From: Catenibacterium mitsuokai
GTDB taxonomy: Bacteria; Bacillota_I; Bacilli_A; Erysipelotrichales; Coprobacillaceae
Length of the DNA stretch: 64,000 bases
Reading direction: 5' to 3'
Assembly: GCF_025148785.1 (NCBI RefSeq)
Contig: NZ_CP102271.1
Location: forward strand, 1,853,972 to 1,917,971
A model generated the notes under the pieces. It did no database searches. It saw only the letters and a list, made by a program, of their open reading frames with translations, and was not told the origin of the DNA. The position numbers were made by a program, and so were the translations under genes. Below are positions 16,465-27,832 of this stretch, in pieces. Numbering within the stretch: position 1 is the stretch's first letter; each line of letters opens with the position of its first letter.

Positions 16465-16562
16465 ACTACAAACTCCCCTTAAATTTTAAAATCAGTATTT
16501 AAAAAAAATACTTCACAATTATAATAAATAATCACTTAAAATGGTAGGTCTTTTTGTAAAGT

Positions 16563-16916
16563 TTATCGTATTTCTTTCAACATTTCTTCAGGTGTAATAT
16601 CAAACAAGCTTGCAAGCGCTATAAGATTAGTTGTACTTGGATCAGAAGAACCATTTTCCCATTTAGAGACTGCCTGTCTAGATACACCAAGTGTTTCTGC
16701 CACAAATTCCTGAGTCATCTGACATTCCATGCGGTGCTTTTTAATCACACCTCCTAGTGTTTTTGCATACTCTTCCTTTTCTTTACGTACTGGCTCTGAC
16801 TTAATATATTTTCTTAATGCAACAATGAGCAAATAAACGACATAGATGATTACACCCCAGACAATAAGTGCAGGTATAAGCGCTATTAATAACATGAATG
16901 AATTTGTCATTTTCAT
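16563..16916 (-). CDS. Membrane-anchored XRE-family HTH regulator
   Basis: 117 residues. One hydrophobic span (about 8-33, FMLLIALIPALIVWGVIIYV) precedes a short basic linker and a C-terminal Cro/CI-type HTH: IKKHRMECQMTQEFVAETLGVSRQAVSKWENG, residues about 57-90. The reverse order (HTH first, then membrane segment) is the commoner arrangement in Firmicutes, so this layout is slightly unusual. The target is unknown; it lies upstream of the PnuC-like gene on the same strand with about 100 bp between them. Confidence 0.8.
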   Translation of the reverse strand: MKMTNSFMLLIALIPALIVWGVIIYVVYLLIVALRKYIKSEPVRKEKEEYAKTLGGVIKKHRMECQMTQEFVAETLGVSRQAVSKWENGSSDPSTTNLIALASLFDITPEEMLKEIR

Positions 16917-17090
16917 TTCCCTCCTTACTTCAAATATAGCTTAATATAGCTAGTTGCGCTATCAACTATCAAGCAACTACTAATAATTTTACGTCGGCCT
17001 ATGTTCTTATCAAAGTATCTTCTTGATTCTACTTCAAAATAACATTGCCTGTATAATCCTTCTAATAAATCAATCTCCTTTCAGGGCAAA

Positions 17091-17118
17091 ATAAAAACCG
17101 ACTATATAAAGTTGGTTT
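17091..17118 (-). terminator. Terminator after small ORF
   Basis: An 8-bp stem AAACCGAC/GTTGGTTT (17095-17102 with 17111-17118, one G-U pair) is followed on the minus strand by TTTATTTT. Confidence 0.65.
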
Positions 17119-17128
17119 CAAATCAGCC

Positions 17129-17266
17129 TCAATATATAGGAGGCCACTCTGTTAATTTATCGCTCTCTTCTTTAAGCTTTTTTTCTTCTTCTTCAAAATC
17201 TTCTATAGTCCAATCAGGATGATGGATTACAACATCCAGATAATATCTTACTTTATTTCTTCTCAT
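17129..17266 (-). CDS. Small acidic hypothetical protein (45 aa)
   Basis: ATG at 17266 with GAAAGGAG 12 bases upstream, 45 codons, then a terminator. The protein begins MRRNKVRYYLDVV, carries HHPDWTIEDFEEEEKKLKEE (one charged amphipathic helix) and ends TEWPPIY. No family is recognised. The combination of ribosome-binding site, open frame and immediate terminator makes a real gene plausible. The rest of the 16917-17395 gap shows nothing else. Confidence 0.45.
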   Translation of the reverse strand: MRRNKVRYYLDVVIHHPDWTIEDFEEEEKKLKEESDKLTEWPPIY

Positions 17267-17378
17267 GTTATTCCATACTCCTTTCAAATTCATTTAATGA
17301 CTTTGTGCAATCTTTCCTCTTCTTAAATTATATTATGTTAAACCATATTTGTCATCTATATTAGATATCTAATAAAAA

Positions 17379-17397
17379 AAGAAGGCATCACCTTCTT
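17379..17397 (-). terminator. Terminator after Ca2+/Na+ antiporter gene
   Basis: A 7-bp stem AAGAAGG/CCTTCTT overlaps the stop codon and is followed on the minus strand by seven or more T residues. Confidence 0.8.
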
Positions 17398-18346
17398 AAC
17401 GCATACAAATATAAACAAGATATGCTGTATAAATAGTAAGCATCACAATGCCCTGCCACTTAACAAGTTCTTTCTTCTTCCATGCAAATATCCATACTAG
17501 AGTACTTACTGCAATTAAAATAAATGTATCAATCAAGTTTTCTGTAATAATGGCAACAGGACTAATGACCCCAGCAATACCTAATACAAGCAAGATATTA
17601 AAGATATTAGATCCAATAACGTTACCTAAAGCCATATCGATTTCATTCTTTCTTGCAGCGACAATAGAAGTTACTAGTTCTGGAAGACTTGTTCCTAAAG
17701 CAACAATAGTCAAACCAATAAGGTTCTGACTGAGTCCTAGCATAGTCGCAACTGCTGTTGCACCTTCTACAACAAAGTCACCACCAAATTTAATAGCAGC
17801 TGCACCACCGACAATATATACAATACACTGCCATACTGGTAATAGCTTGATTTCTTCATCATTGTCTTCGCTTAATGCTTTATTTCTTGCCTGTAATGCT
17901 GAGTAGATCATCCATCCTAAATATGCGGCAAATAATACAATAAAAACTGCACTATCTACTCTACCTAGCATACTATCTAAACCAAATACAAGTAATAAAG
18001 CCGCACAAATAATAGAGAATGGGAATTCTTTCTTTAATGTATCTGTAGAAACTGCAAGAGGTACAAATAGTGTACATACACCACATACAACCATTAAATT
18101 AAATAAGTTAGATCCTACTACATTACTGACTGCAAGAGCGTTGTTGTTGCTCATTGAAGCAGTGACACTGACTGCACATTCAGGTAAGCTTGTACCCATG
18201 GCGACAATTGTAAGTCCAATGATCATTGAAGGAACTTTTAATCTTTTTGCGACAGAAGAACTTCCATCTACAAAGAAATCTGCGCCTTTAATCAATAATA
18301 TAAAACCAACAATTAATATACCAATTTCCATGAAAGTATTTAACAT
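17396..18346 (-). CDS. Calcium/sodium antiporter (CaCA family, YrbG-like)
   Basis: 316 residues, about ten membrane spans in two inverted halves. Each half carries the CaCA alpha repeat: GLTIVAMGTSLPECAVSV...SNVVGSNLFNL in the first and GLTIVALGTSLPELVTSI...GNVIGSNIFNI in the second. The Glu in each GTSLPE is part of the ion site. It exports Ca2+ in exchange for Na+ (or H+). It is single, with its own terminator. Confidence 0.93.
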   Translation of the reverse strand: MLNTFMEIGILIVGFILLIKGADFFVDGSSSVAKRLKVPSMIIGLTIVAMGTSLPECAVSVTASMSNNNALAVSNVVGSNLFNLMVVCGVCTLFVPLAVSTDTLKKEFPFSIICAALLLVFGLDSMLGRVDSAVFIVLFAAYLGWMIYSALQARNKALSEDNDEEIKLLPVWQCIVYIVGGAAAIKFGGDFVVEGATAVATMLGLSQNLIGLTIVALGTSLPELVTSIVAARKNEIDMALGNVIGSNIFNILLVLGIAGVISPVAIITENLIDTFILIAVSTLVWIFAWKKKELVKWQGIVMLTIYTAYLVYICMR

Positions 18347-18495
18347 TTTTTTATTCTCTTCCTTTATATATAAACTGATTAATAATCTATCATTTTATTA
18401 TAGTGTTAGTCAATAGTATCCGACGATTGAAGTATATCTATTATTTCATCATAATTTCACATGTGAGGTGACGATAATGACTGATTACTTGTTTA

Positions 18496-18810
18496 TTAAA
18501 AATCTGTTTTAGCATATGCTTCTTTTTCATCAATAACCTTATTAACTACTTCATCCATACCATCAGTACAATGATCACGATAACCATAAGAATCACCTAC
18601 AACAAGATCATTTTCATCTAATAAGACATAATCTACTGTCCAAGTATCAATAGACATACTGACAGAAATCTTGTCTAATTCCTTACAATTTTTCATTTCA
18701 TTTTCGAAATGATAGATTTCTTCTAGTTTGATTTTTCCATCTTGTATACAGGCTAACATATGACGTCCACTAGAAGTTCCAATATCTACTGCAAGATAAT
18801 ACTGGCTCAT
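18496..18810 (-). pseudogene. rhaB: Decayed rhamnulokinase (N-terminal remnant with internal deletion)
   Basis: 104 codons. The start MSQYYLAVDIGTSSGRHMLA is the FGGY-kinase phosphate-binding N-terminus of rhamnulokinase, and SMSIDTWTVDYVLLDEND...GYRDHCTDGMDEV matches the next conserved block. Between FENEMKN and CKELDKISVSM about 25 residues of the usual sequence are missing, and everything after residue 104 (about 380 residues including the ATP-binding domain) is absent. No other rhamnose genes are nearby. It is a remnant of a lost sugar pathway. Confidence 0.8.
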
Positions 18811-18880
18811 TTTCCATTTGCCCCCTTTTGTTTATATTTTCCATTGATGACTCATTTGATGTAAAATAAGGATGTAAAAA

Positions 18881-18898
18881 AGTCCACCGGAGTGGACT
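18881..18898 (-). terminator. Terminator after SWIM-domain gene
   Basis: A 7-bp stem AGTCCAC/GTGGACT with a CGGA loop is followed on the minus strand by a run of T residues. It overlaps the stop codon. Confidence 0.8.
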
Positions 18899-20513
18899 AT
18901 ACTCTATTTAATTCATCCAGCATTGCGCTTCTGTTTTTATATTGAATCTTCCATTTCTTAATGATTTCATCAACTACTTTATCACCACCAGTAATAGACT
19001 TCATGATTCTTAACTCTTCTACAATTTGATAATAATGCTTTCTGCTTCCAGTAGATTCAGCCTGTTTTTCAACAAATTCTCGATATAACTGAATCAGTTT
19101 TTCAGGATATTCATCATTAAGCACGTGAGTATATTGATGCAATAAATCTCTATTATTACTTCTTAAAATAACATCAAATAGCTGTCCATATAATTGCTCT
19201 GTTTCTAAAATTTCACACAAAAAACATCCAGGAGCAAGCTGTTCAATAAGAGAATCTCTTTCTGTAATCCATTCTTTATCATTGTAGTGACTTCTAAGTT
19301 CAATATAATCGTCTATATTAGTATCATTGAAAAAGAGAATCAAATTCTTTAATTCTTCCCTATAAGCTTTAGTGTTTCCCTGTTTTTTATAAATATCTTT
19401 CTTCAATTCTATATCACGTTTCATAAGAGCTTGGTTCTCATAATCAAGATCAATACATTTATCAATATAATCCAAAGCTTTATCGTACTCTTTATTATTA
19501 ATACAAGTAAAGACACAGTCCATTCTAATAGAATCGCATTTCCAATACTTTTTATAAATAACATTTATCTCTTGATTTGATACATTGTTTTTCCTTAAGA
19601 GGTCAAGATACATTTTTGCAAAACCATCAAGTACATACTCTCTATCTAAAATATCATTATGACTCTCTATATAGTCTAACTGTTCTTTCACAAAATCAAT
19701 TTGAAGCTTCAATAAATCTTCACCTTTTAAATAATTAAAAAACACTTGCAGAATATCTATTCTATCATAAGAATATCTTATATTGTTGAGAAATTGTTTA
19801 AGTAAATTAAATGCATCTATTCTTTCTGACTTTTCCATACACATAATAATGTTTGAACATGCATTTATAATAGAAAAAGAAACATCATACGTTTCACCTT
19901 CATTATCCTCAATATCTAACTTATCAAATATATCATAAGCTTTTAATAAGAATTTAAATGCGAGAGAATATTGTTTCTTTTCTTTCAAAAGATCAAGCCA
20001 CTTAAAAATAGCATCTTCATAGTTATCACAAAAATCACAGCTAAATTCATAATCGATATAATGATAACCATCACTATAAGAATCAACAACTCCCTCCAAA
20101 TCATCAATCATTGTAGTCAAAGAAAATTCATTTTGTGTATATTGTTTAAAGGTTTCTACTAAACTAGGCTGATCATTAAGTACTTGAATAAGAAATGATC
20201 GTACATCTTCTTCTGAGGCCTCTTTCACAAGTTTTGAATTATCTATGACTGGATGAGTTGCACTTAGTTGCCACTCATATAAAACAGCTGCCATATGCTT
20301 ACAATTGTGTCCATCTTCTGCATAAGGACAATCACAGGACATGCCTATTATTTTATTTCCATTTAATTTGATTTCTACATGATAAAAATCTGTCCCATTA
20401 ACAACTGCTTTAATCCTATTAGAATTAATACGTAAATCTTCTACGCGATCATCAAAATAATAGTCATACCCCCTATCCAATATTCGTTTTTGAAAATAAG
20501 TTTCCCATTCCAT
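18897..20513 (-). CDS. SWIM zinc finger domain protein
   Basis: 538 residues from the ATG at 20513, which follows GGGAGG; the in-frame ATG at 20528 has no ribosome-binding site. Residues about 60-80 (MSCDCPYAEDGHNCKHMAAVLYEW) form the SWIM motif CxC-xn-CxH. The rest is helical and repeat-like (TPR-like, for example YDKALDYIDKCIDLDYENQAL), with no catalytic motif. SWIM domains bind DNA or proteins; in many bacteria such proteins lie near SNF2 helicases, but none is present here. Function unknown. Confidence 0.85.
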   Translation of the reverse strand: MEWETYFQKRILDRGYDYYFDDRVEDLRINSNRIKAVVNGTDFYHVEIKLNGNKIIGMSCDCPYAEDGHNCKHMAAVLYEWQLSATHPVIDNSKLVKEASEEDVRSFLIQVLNDQPSLVETFKQYTQNEFSLTTMIDDLEGVVDSYSDGYHYIDYEFSCDFCDNYEDAIFKWLDLLKEKKQYSLAFKFLLKAYDIFDKLDIEDNEGETYDVSFSIINACSNIIMCMEKSERIDAFNLLKQFLNNIRYSYDRIDILQVFFNYLKGEDLLKLQIDFVKEQLDYIESHNDILDREYVLDGFAKMYLDLLRKNNVSNQEINVIYKKYWKCDSIRMDCVFTCINNKEYDKALDYIDKCIDLDYENQALMKRDIELKKDIYKKQGNTKAYREELKNLILFFNDTNIDDYIELRSHYNDKEWITERDSLIEQLAPGCFLCEILETEQLYGQLFDVILRSNNRDLLHQYTHVLNDEYPEKLIQLYREFVEKQAESTGSRKHYYQIVEELRIMKSITGGDKVVDEIIKKWKIQYKNRSAMLDELNRV

Positions 20514-20569
20514 ATAAGCGCCTCCCATTTATAGTTCTATTATACTAAAAAAGACAGCATTTCTGCTAT

Positions 20570-21895
20570 CTAATTCATTTTCTTATTCATATAAAAATAG
20601 AAACATACATTAAGGATAATACCAGTAATAGTCGCAATTGGTGCTGCAAGACCAATATAAGTAAGACTTGCATTAGGCTGAATAGACATATAATACGCCA
20701 ATGGTAAGCGAACAAGAAGTGTTTGAATCAATCCCTGTATCATAACCCAGAGTGTCTGATCATGACCATTAAAGTAACCGATCATACTAAAGAGTACTGC
20801 AGTGACTAATGTTTCCAATGCAAAGCCTTTTAAGTAAGCATAGCCCTGATGAATAACACCTTGTTCTGTCGTAAAGATTCCTGTTAACATATCTCCTTTA
20901 AACATAACTAAACAAAATACAATGACACCAATAAATAATCCTATACCCATACCTGTAAACATAGATTGTTTAGCTCTTTTTTCGTTATTTGCGCCTACAT
21001 TCTGAGCCACAAATGAAGCCATGGACTGCATTAAAGCACTTGGTACAAGCATCGCAAAGTTTACAATTTTACATGCTACACCATATCCTGATGATGCCTC
21101 TAATCCTAAACGATTAATAAAGGCACATAATGCAAGGAAGGAAATCTGAGTCAAGCATTCCTGCAATGCGAGAGGTACACCGATTTTCATTGCACGAATG
21201 CAGTGATGGTTGATTTTAAAATCATGTTTATGTATTTCAAATGGGAGTTTTCTTTTCTTTAATAATCCTAAAGCGAATAATACACTACATGCCTGTGCAA
21301 GTACTGTAGCCATTGCCGCACCTGCTGCATCTAGATGGAAACCTGCTACTAAAACCAAATCTCCTACCACATTAATAAGACATGCTACTGCTACAAAAAG
21401 TAATGGAGACTTACTATCTCCTAATCCTCTAAAAATAGCCGATAATACATTATAAGCCACAATAAAGAAAATACCACCACCACATATTCTTACATACATA
21501 GATGTAAGATTGAGTGCTTGATCAGGTGCCTGCATGAGCGTTGAAATGGGCAATGCACATAATATCATGATGATGAATAAGAATACTGAAACTATTCCAA
21601 ATAGAACTGTAGCACCACCAATTAAAGCCCCAATGTTCTTCTGTTTCTTTTCACCTATATATCTTGCGATAAGTACTGTAATCCCCATTGCAAACTGAGT
21701 GATCACAAATGTGACAAGGTTTAATACCTGACTTCCTGTAGAAACAGCGGATAAGCCTGCTGTTGTTCCAAAACGTCCTACCACAAGTAAGTCAACCGCA
21801 CCATAAGCTGCCTGTAATACTAATGCGCCTAGTACAGGAATCATAAATGCGACTAATTTCTTAAAAATACTTCCCTGAGTAAAATCTGAATTCAT
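20570..21895 (-). CDS. MATE family multidrug efflux transporter
   Basis: 441 residues with about twelve membrane spans in two MatE halves (FMIPVLGALVLQAAYGAVDLLVVGRFG at the start, GVPLALQECLTQISFLALCAFINRLG in the second half). It exports cationic drugs or metabolites using a Na+ or H+ gradient. Its ATG follows the stop of the MarR-type gene without a gap, so the two are co-transcribed from the operator-covered promoter at 22353-22408. A T-rich hairpin lies just after the stop near 20553-20569. Confidence 0.93.
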   Translation of the reverse strand: MNSDFTQGSIFKKLVAFMIPVLGALVLQAAYGAVDLLVVGRFGTTAGLSAVSTGSQVLNLVTFVITQFAMGITVLIARYIGEKKQKNIGALIGGATVLFGIVSVFLFIIMILCALPISTLMQAPDQALNLTSMYVRICGGGIFFIVAYNVLSAIFRGLGDSKSPLLFVAVACLINVVGDLVLVAGFHLDAAGAAMATVLAQACSVLFALGLLKKRKLPFEIHKHDFKINHHCIRAMKIGVPLALQECLTQISFLALCAFINRLGLEASSGYGVACKIVNFAMLVPSALMQSMASFVAQNVGANNEKRAKQSMFTGMGIGLFIGVIVFCLVMFKGDMLTGIFTTEQGVIHQGYAYLKGFALETLVTAVLFSMIGYFNGHDQTLWVMIQGLIQTLLVRLPLAYYMSIQPNASLTYIGLAAPIATITGIILNVCFYFYMNKKMN

Positions 21896-22339
21896 TTATG
21901 CTTTTCTCCTTTCACACATCACTTGATAGAACTTTTCTATTGTTTCAATCATACAATCTGCTTCTTCTATAGAAATATCACTTAACCTTTGAGATAAGTC
22001 TTCAAAATAATCCTTATTGAACTTTTCAAATAAAGCCTGTCCTTTTTCACTTACTTCAACATAAGTGACACGTCCATCTTCTTTAGAAGATGTCTTATTT
22101 AAATAACCTTTTTCTACCATAGAACTTACAGTACGTGTGACTCCTGGTCTAGGTAAATTGAGTGCAGAACTTAAATCTGATACTTTAACCTTTTCATGTG
22201 TTTCTTTCAAATTAAGAACTGTTTCTAAATAACGAATATATGAAGGAAGAACACCTTCAGGAAGTTCTGGTAATAAGTCCAATATTCTTTTTGCAATATA
22301 ACAGCTGTCCAGCATTTCCTTAGTTTTTTGACTATTCAT
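21896..22339 (-). CDS. MarR family transcriptional regulator (controls MATE exporter)
   Basis: 147 residues with a winged helix: LKETHEKVKVSDLSSALNLPRPGVTRTVSSMVEKGYLNKTSSKEDGR (recognition helix and wing), and dimerisation helices at both ends. AGGAG precedes the ATG. It is the first gene of the operon with the MATE exporter. The promoter is overlapped by a perfect palindrome, the usual sign of MarR autorepression relieved by a drug-like ligand. Confidence 0.92.
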   Translation of the reverse strand: MNSQKTKEMLDSCYIAKRILDLLPELPEGVLPSYIRYLETVLNLKETHEKVKVSDLSSALNLPRPGVTRTVSSMVEKGYLNKTSSKEDGRVTYVEVSEKGQALFEKFNKDYFEDLSQRLSDISIEEADCMIETIEKFYQVMCERRKA

Positions 22340-22352
22340 ACGCCTCTCCTTT

Positions 22353-22408
22353 TAATTACCATAGGTAATTACCTATGGTAATTATATAAATAATAAAATG
22401 AATGTCAA
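22353..22408 (-). promoter_or_regulatory. marR-MATE promoter with 32-bp palindromic operator
   Basis: Promoter on the minus strand: TTGACA (22403-22408), 16-bp spacer, TATAAT (22381-22386), both perfect hexamers. A perfect 32-bp palindrome (22353-22384) centred between 22368 and 22369 overlaps the -10 and start region. Its half-site reads TTACCTATGGTAATTA. This is a strong promoter that a bound MarR dimer, or two dimers, would block. Confidence 0.9.
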
Positions 22409-22444
22409 GCATAAGAAATAAAGTTTTACTTATATATAAGAAAA

Positions 22445-22490
22445 GAGGCAGCTAGGCTGCCTCCAGAATCCTCATTTTGAGGATTTTTTT
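22445..22490. terminator. Double hairpin downstream of the GH63 gene
   Basis: Two adjacent stems. GAGGCAGC/GCTGCCTC (22445-22463) is followed by T-rich sequence on the minus strand and suits the glycosidase gene. AATCCTCA/TGAGGATT (22467-22485) is followed by seven T residues on the plus strand. Confidence 0.75.
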
Positions 22491-22495
22491 AATTA

Positions 22496-25381
<2,886 letters not shown>

Positions 25382-25493
25382 CTATTTTTATGACGCGCGC
25401 TTTTCAGAAAAAAAGGATATAACATATACAAATAAGGTGCGTTATTTGAATTCATTATGTCCCTTGTTGACTACGTCCGTCTTTTACAAGTCT

Positions 25494-25522
25494 AGTATAA
25501 AATTGAAAACGATTACCGTCAA
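25494..25522 (-). promoter_or_regulatory. Promoter of the GH63 gene with cre-like (CcpA) site
   Basis: On the minus strand: TTGACG (25517-25522), 17-bp spacer, TATACT (25494-25499). The spacer contains TGAAAACGATTACC (25504-25517, plus strand), one mismatch from the cre consensus TGWNANCGNTNWCA. A CcpA-HPr complex there would block RNA polymerase, which fits carbon catabolite repression of a glycosidase. The leader is about 150 bases. Confidence 0.75.
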
Positions 25523-25992
25523 TAAATCGTTTTATATTTCAAACAAACTTCGAAATAGATTGTATACATTGGTATAAATCATCTGCTTTTTATCTTATTC
25601 GCATGCAGAATTTGTTTTTATCAGTATTATTTTGCTCTTTATAAAATTGTTGTGACTGTCGATGATTAAAAGTACGGTATATTTGGAATCCTTTATACCG
25701 TATGTATTATCAGATATTTTTAAATATATATTAAGTATTTATCTAAATTTAATTGATTATATTTGTTATTAATAGAACATCGGTAATATTTATGATGATG
25801 TTTGTGATATTTTTACAAGAGTTATTTTGATATTCAAACATCATGATTGTTTCTATTATAATACAATATGCGAAAATCGCAAATAAAATCATTAATTTTG
25901 CATTAAAGACAAATGAAAACAACAAAAATTATTGATTGAAATATGTATTCAACCAATACCTTGAATATTGAAATTTCATTTCTATACATAAA
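25523..25992. other. AT-rich non-coding gap with one inverted repeat
   Basis: No convincing gene on either strand. The only clear structure is a perfect 9-bp inverted repeat, TACGGTATA/TATACCGTA (25673-25681 with 25694-25702), separated by 12 bases. It could be a regulator site or a hairpin; there is no T run after it. Confidence 0.5.
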
Positions 25993-26014
25993 AACACATA
26001 CAAGTGTATGTGTT
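25993..26014 (-). terminator. Terminator after hicAB
   Basis: A perfect 10-bp stem AACACATACA/TGTATGTGTT with a 2-base centre is followed on the minus strand by TTTTA. Confidence 0.75.
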
Positions 26015-26028
26015 CAAGTGATTATGTT

Positions 26029-26391
26029 CTATTTTGAAAGTAAAGTATCATTTCTAGATAGGAGATAGACGCAATATTGGTTCATGCTGATGCCTTCTTT
26101 TCTAGCATGCAAAGCAAGTGTTCTATGTAAAGTCTTAGGAATTCTCAATTTGAATTGTCCAGAATAATCTTCTATGCTATCTGGTTCATTAATCTCAATA
26201 CCTTCTTCTAATGCTGCTTCAATCCATGCTTTCTTTGCATCCTTTGCATTATTCATAGCATCTTCTATTGTATCTCCACAAGTGATACAACCTGGAAGAT
26301 CAGGATAAGAAACTACATATCCACCTTCTTCTTGATCTTCTACTATTTCTAAACGATAAGGTAAGGCCATATAATCATTGAGTGTTTTCAT
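26029..26391 (-). CDS. hicB: HicB family antitoxin
   Basis: 120 residues. The N-terminal half is the partial RNase H-like HicB fold (YRLEIVEDQEEGGYVVSYPDLPGCITCGDTIEDAMNNA), the C-terminal half a ribbon-helix-helix DNA-binding part (FKLRIPKTLHRTLALHARKEGISMNQYCVYLLS). It neutralises HicA and represses the operon. It overlaps hicA by 17 bp and is downstream of it, the usual hicA-hicB order. Confidence 0.92.
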   Translation of the reverse strand: MKTLNDYMALPYRLEIVEDQEEGGYVVSYPDLPGCITCGDTIEDAMNNAKDAKKAWIEAALEEGIEINEPDSIEDYSGQFKLRIPKTLHRTLALHARKEGISMNQYCVYLLSRNDTLLSK

Positions 26392-26632
26392 TATTCTTCT
26401 CCTCTTTTTCTACAATTAATCTTACCATTTCAACATATACTCTTTTTATTGGTTCATGTTTAGGTATTGTGATAGGCATACATCCTTTCTTCCTGAAAGT
26501 ATAATGACTGCTTCCTCCTTTAGGATTATTCATTACATATCCATAACTCTCCAATACTTTTTTTAATTCAGAAAAACGTAACTCTTTTGATAAAGTACTA
26601 ATCTTCAAAATCAGTTTATCCCATTTTGACAT
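26375..26632 (-). CDS. hicA: HicA family mRNA interferase toxin
   Basis: 85 residues. It has a dsRNA-binding-like alpha-beta fold with the catalytic His in GGSSHYTFRKKG, preceded by ELKKVLESYGYV. HicA cleaves mRNA when free of HicB. Typical HicA has about 60 residues; here an extra N-terminal helix (KWDKLILKISTLSKEL) is present. It is first in the operon under a promoter with a direct-repeat operator. Confidence 0.9.
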   Translation of the reverse strand: MSKWDKLILKISTLSKELRFSELKKVLESYGYVMNNPKGGSSHYTFRKKGCMPITIPKHEPIKRVYVEMVRLIVEKEEKNNENTQ

Positions 26633-26652
26633 GTTTCATTTCTCCTGTTCTT

Positions 26653-26682
26653 ATTATAATATGGTGTCGTATATGGTGTCAA
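26653..26682 (-). promoter_or_regulatory. hicAB promoter with direct-repeat operator
   Basis: Minus-strand TTGACA (26677-26682), 18-bp spacer, TATAAT (26653-26658). Two direct repeats of ATATGGTGTC (26659-26668 and 26671-26680), spaced by one helical turn (12 bp), fill the spacer. They are the likely binding site of the ribbon-helix-helix part of HicB. Confidence 0.8.
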
Positions 26683-27104
26683 TCATATAATAAATCCACT
26701 CTATATACACTTATACTACAAAAAAGAGACAATATCTTACTTCTCAACTAAAGAAAGTATTTCTCATGGTTAAGTCTATCACAAAGAAATATCACATAGA
26801 GTTATCTATATCATAATAGGACCTATTTCTGATGCACCTTACTCTCAGAACACATCAAGTGAAATGAATCGTAATTAAGTCATTACTACTTATCTGAAGA
26901 TGACTTCAATCAATTATTGATGAAAATACAGCATATCTAAGGACATTTATCAATTTCTGTCTGAGCAAAGAAATCATTCGCCTGAAAATCACATAAAGAA
27001 GTTATACGTTTGCCCAAAAGGTGGCAGAGTCATAGGTCCTGTCATTTCAGATACACGTATACAAAAGGCTGTACAATATATTATCCAGAATACAGAGGCA
27101 AAAA
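26683..27104. other. Intergenic region with a possible degraded gene
   Basis: No intact gene is seen. On the plus strand an open stretch without a start codon (about 26935-27118) reads YQFLSEQRNHSPENHIKKLY and then VCPKGGRVIGPVISDTR, and ends AKTPDY. It is preceded by two stop codons in the same frame. It may be the end of a decayed gene; the family is not recognised. Confidence 0.35.
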
Positions 27105-27131
27105 CTCCTGACTATTAAGTCAGGAGCTTTT
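27105..27131. terminator. Bidirectional terminator
   Basis: A perfect 8-bp stem CTCCTGAC/GTCAGGAG (27105-27112 with 27119-27126) is flanked by AAAA and TTTT, so it can work in both directions. It overlaps the stop codon of the 96-residue minus-strand gene. Confidence 0.75.
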
Positions 27132-27405
27132 GCAACAATATATTTCTTTCTTTCCAAATCCATAAAGAATTAACTGCGTAATTATATGCACGATTTTTTG
27201 CTTCAATAATAGGAACTGTGCAATCTTCTTTATCACATCGAGACAGACAGTAGTCCCACCCATAATACGTCCCTACAACTTCAGTACAATCTTTCTTACT
27301 ATATTGTTCATAAGGTGCAAATAATTCTTTGAATTTGTATTTACATACAGGTTGAAATGATAATAGTCTACAAAAGTAGACCAGCCTTCTAATACAGGGG
27401 TTCAT
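27115..27405 (-). CDS. Hypothetical Cys-rich protein
   Basis: 96 residues with seven Cys (for example VCKYKF, KKDCTEVV, DYCLSRCDKEDC). The spacing does not match a known zinc motif I recognise. It starts 12 bp after the stop of the 136-residue gene with only a weak ribosome-binding site, so it is probably translated as part of that operon. It could be an effector or immunity fragment given its neighbours. Function not known. Confidence 0.5.
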   Translation of the reverse strand: MNPCIRRLVYFCRLLSFQPVCKYKFKELFAPYEQYSKKDCTEVVGTYYGWDYCLSRCDKEDCTVPIIEAKNRAYNYAVNSLWIWKERNILLQKLLT

Positions 27406-27417
27406 TTCTTTTACTCT

Positions 27418-27828
27418 CTAAATTTCCCAATCAAATTCATCTATTTCTTTCTTAATATCCATTGAGATTGATGAATCATCTTTGAGTTCCTTCATAAGTT
27501 TTGCAAACATTTCTCTCTTCGGATTATTCACATCATTGAAACAGCGATGTACCATCCATATATTATGTGCTGTAGGATTCTTTCTTACTGAAAAAACTAA
27601 TAACTCCTCATATCCGTGCTTATAGAATTGTTCTAGAAAATGAACTAGATCCCCGGGCATACCAAAATCAACCCTAGGATGAGTTCCTATAATTTCTAGA
27701 ATAGGTTCCACAAGTTCAAAATGATCTGGATATTGGTTGATTGCATCAATCAAATCATCATCCATATAATATTCTTCATCTTCTTTAGTTGCATTCTGTA
27801 ATCTAGTGATTATTTCTTCTTTTGTCAT
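27418..27828 (-). CDS. Putative immunity-type protein (acidic, helical)
   Basis: 136 residues, acidic, all-helical by composition (MTKEEIITRLQNATKEDEEYY...DDLIDAINQYPDHFELVEPILEIIG, then YEELLVFSVRKNPTAHNIWMVHR). The pattern resembles small HEAT-like immunity proteins found next to SUKH genes in polymorphic-toxin loci, but I cannot assign a family with certainty. It lies 4 bp after the SUKH gene, as in an operon. No toxin gene is present in the window. Confidence 0.6.
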   Translation of the reverse strand: MTKEEIITRLQNATKEDEEYYMDDDLIDAINQYPDHFELVEPILEIIGTHPRVDFGMPGDLVHFLEQFYKHGYEELLVFSVRKNPTAHNIWMVHRCFNDVNNPKREMFAKLMKELKDDSSISMDIKKEIDEFDWEI

Positions 27829-27832
27829 AGAG

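Noticed and set aside
16465-16562. NAD- or preQ1-type riboswitch upstream of the PnuC-like gene
   Set aside because: The gap is about 100 bp and shows only a weak A/T hairpin; no known riboswitch core could be recognised.
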